This document shows, piece after piece, positions 20,620 through 21,577 of a stretch of 21,577 nucleotides of DNA (position 1 is its first letter; each line of letters starts with the position of its first letter). A model generated the notes under the pieces. The model was not told the DNA's origin and searched no databases. It was given only the letters and a program-made list of their open reading frames with translations. Source of the DNA: Aureobasidium sp. EXF-3400 (Eukaryota; Ascomycota; Dothideomycetes; Dothideales; Saccotheciaceae); NCBI GenBank assembly GCA_024195585.1, contig SWBL01000551.1, positions 1 through 21,577 on the forward strand, in the 5' to 3' direction. The translations under genes and the position numbers were made by a program.

Positions 20620-21577
20620 ATGTTTCTTCGTAGCCCAATTCTTCGCCTTGCACAAACCCAACGTCAATACGTTCGTGTGATACCCGAAGCGATAACAAAA
20701 CCTGTATCCAACATCATGTCTTCCGACGCACCTGAACCCACCGGCTTGATCGCCAACAAGGGTCTTGAGCTCTTGACTTTTGGCACTCCTAATGGCCACA
20801 AGATCACTATCTTCCTTGAGGAGTTGAAGGAAGCTTATGGCAAAGACTATGTCTACCAGAGTGTCAACATCATGAAGAACACACAGAAGGAGCCTTGGTT
20901 CACAAAGTTGGGACCCAATGGCCGTATTCCTGTTCTTGTTGACCACGACAAGGGCGGACTTGCGATTCAAGAGGGTTCTGGTGAGTCGTACTTCGAGCAC
21001 GGTGATCTTTAAAAGGAAGTGTCAAACTGACTCGATCTGTCTTTTCCCAGCCATCCTCGCGTATCTTGCCAGACACTACGGTAAGCTTTCTCCGATCTAT
21101 GGGACGTAAGGTTGGATTATATACTGACTAGCATCAATAGACCCGGAAAACAAGTTCTCATTCAAGGAAGACCCTCAGCTGTCATACCAAGAGCAGTGGG
21201 TCGCCTGGCAGCATGGCGGTCTAGGACCTATGCAAGGTCAAGCCAACCACTTCTACAGACTAGCAAAGGAAAGGATCGCGTATCCTACACAGGTATGTGA
21301 CGTGAAGTTTTCGGACTTTGCTCCTTTATAAGGTTTGAAGCTGCATACTGACCGCCTTTTGTGTCAAATAGCGTTATGTAGGTGAGACGGAACGTCTCTA
21401 CGGCATCTTGGACAACCAGCTCAAGAACAACTCCTACCTCGTCGGCAACAAGTACTCAATCGCCGACATTGCTAACTACGTACGTAAGGCAAGGGTACAG
21501 ATAGCATAGGTCAATCGACATCAGATGGTTCCAATAGCCATCAGGTGGTTCTTCGACCGCTTTCTGTACCATCCGCT
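20620..21577 (+). CDS. Glutathione S-transferase, Ure2-like, 5' part
   Basis: This is a cytosolic-type GST that would conjugate or reduce with glutathione; the 3' end lies outside the window. Exons are 20620-20980, 21051-21080, 21141-21292 and 21372-21483, with a last piece probably from 21538; phases agree for the first three introns. The fourth donor may instead be at 21480. The N-terminal thioredoxin-like half has LELLTFGTPNGHKITIFLEE, the LGPNGRIPVLVDHD cis-Pro loop and QEGSAILAYLARHYD, where Glu-Gly-Ser binds the glutathione glutamyl group. The helical half begins with SYQEQWVAWQHGGLGPMQGQ and reaches NSYLVGNKYSIADIANY, the conserved Asp N-capping box. Ure2-like membership follows from the GTPNG and QWVAWQHGGLGPMQGQANHF text. 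Two in-frame starts exist: 20620 adds 32 residues rich in Arg and hydrophobic residues with no acidic residue before Glu23, like a mitochondrial presequence; 20716 (MSSDAPEPT) would give the usual cytosolic form. Confidence 0.9.

Noticed and set aside
20476..21000. 174-codon minus-strand open frame
   Set aside because: It lies antisense to the first GST exon, whose protein is clearly recognisable.

Overview
The window looks like nuclear DNA of a filamentous ascomycete (Pezizomycotina; the class cannot be fixed by eye, Dothideomycetes would be a guess). The evidence is short spliceosomal introns of mostly 47-164 nt with GT..AG ends and CTGAC/CTAAC-type branch sites, fungal housekeeping genes on both strands, and roughly 0.7 kb intergenic spaces.

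Layout. (1) 1-892 (+): 3' part of the ketol-acid reductoisomerase gene ILV5. (2) 893-1879: mostly non-coding, but 1261-1422 holds a decayed fragment of an SNF2-type helicase gene related to the intact one further right. (3) 1880-3841 (+): a putative nuclear protein with a PCNA-box-like N-terminus, a 10-residue tandem repeat and GATA-like zinc fingers. Its frame is interrupted by one UAG inside finger 3 and then continues open through a well-kept finger 4. (4) 3842-4546: convergent intergenic space with three degenerate ~75 bp direct repeats. (5) 4547-9556 (-): four-exon gene for a 1581-residue SNF2-family ATPase with a PHD finger after the helicase core. (6) 10324-14874 (-): RPC1, the largest subunit of RNA polymerase III, with three exons, one intron being apparently GC-AG. 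(7) 15631-17427 (+): a tail-anchored FHA-domain protein, divergent from RPC1. (8) 17428-20619: a gene-poor stretch containing a decayed inverted copy of the RPC1 3' end at about 20004-20182. (9) 20620-21577 (+): 5' part of a Ure2-like glutathione S-transferase gene.

Main observation. Between 1761 and 9915 I count 30 copies of the inverted repeat GAAG-NN-CTTC. Nine are the perfect palindrome GAAGTACTTC. I found none in the remaining 13.4 kb, and chance predicts about 0.3 for the whole window. The copies lie in both accessory genes (all three codon phases in the SNF2 gene), in every one of the three SNF2 introns, and in the flanking and intervening non-coding DNA. They stop before ILV5 and before RPC1. 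This points to a DNA-level (or RNA-level) signal tied to a zinc-finger plus SNF2-PHD gene pair inserted between two housekeeping genes. It is the best candidate here for an undescribed system; its function is unknown and any role is inference.

Limits: all counts were made by eye, splice sites are inferred from consensus and reading frame, and no database search was possible.
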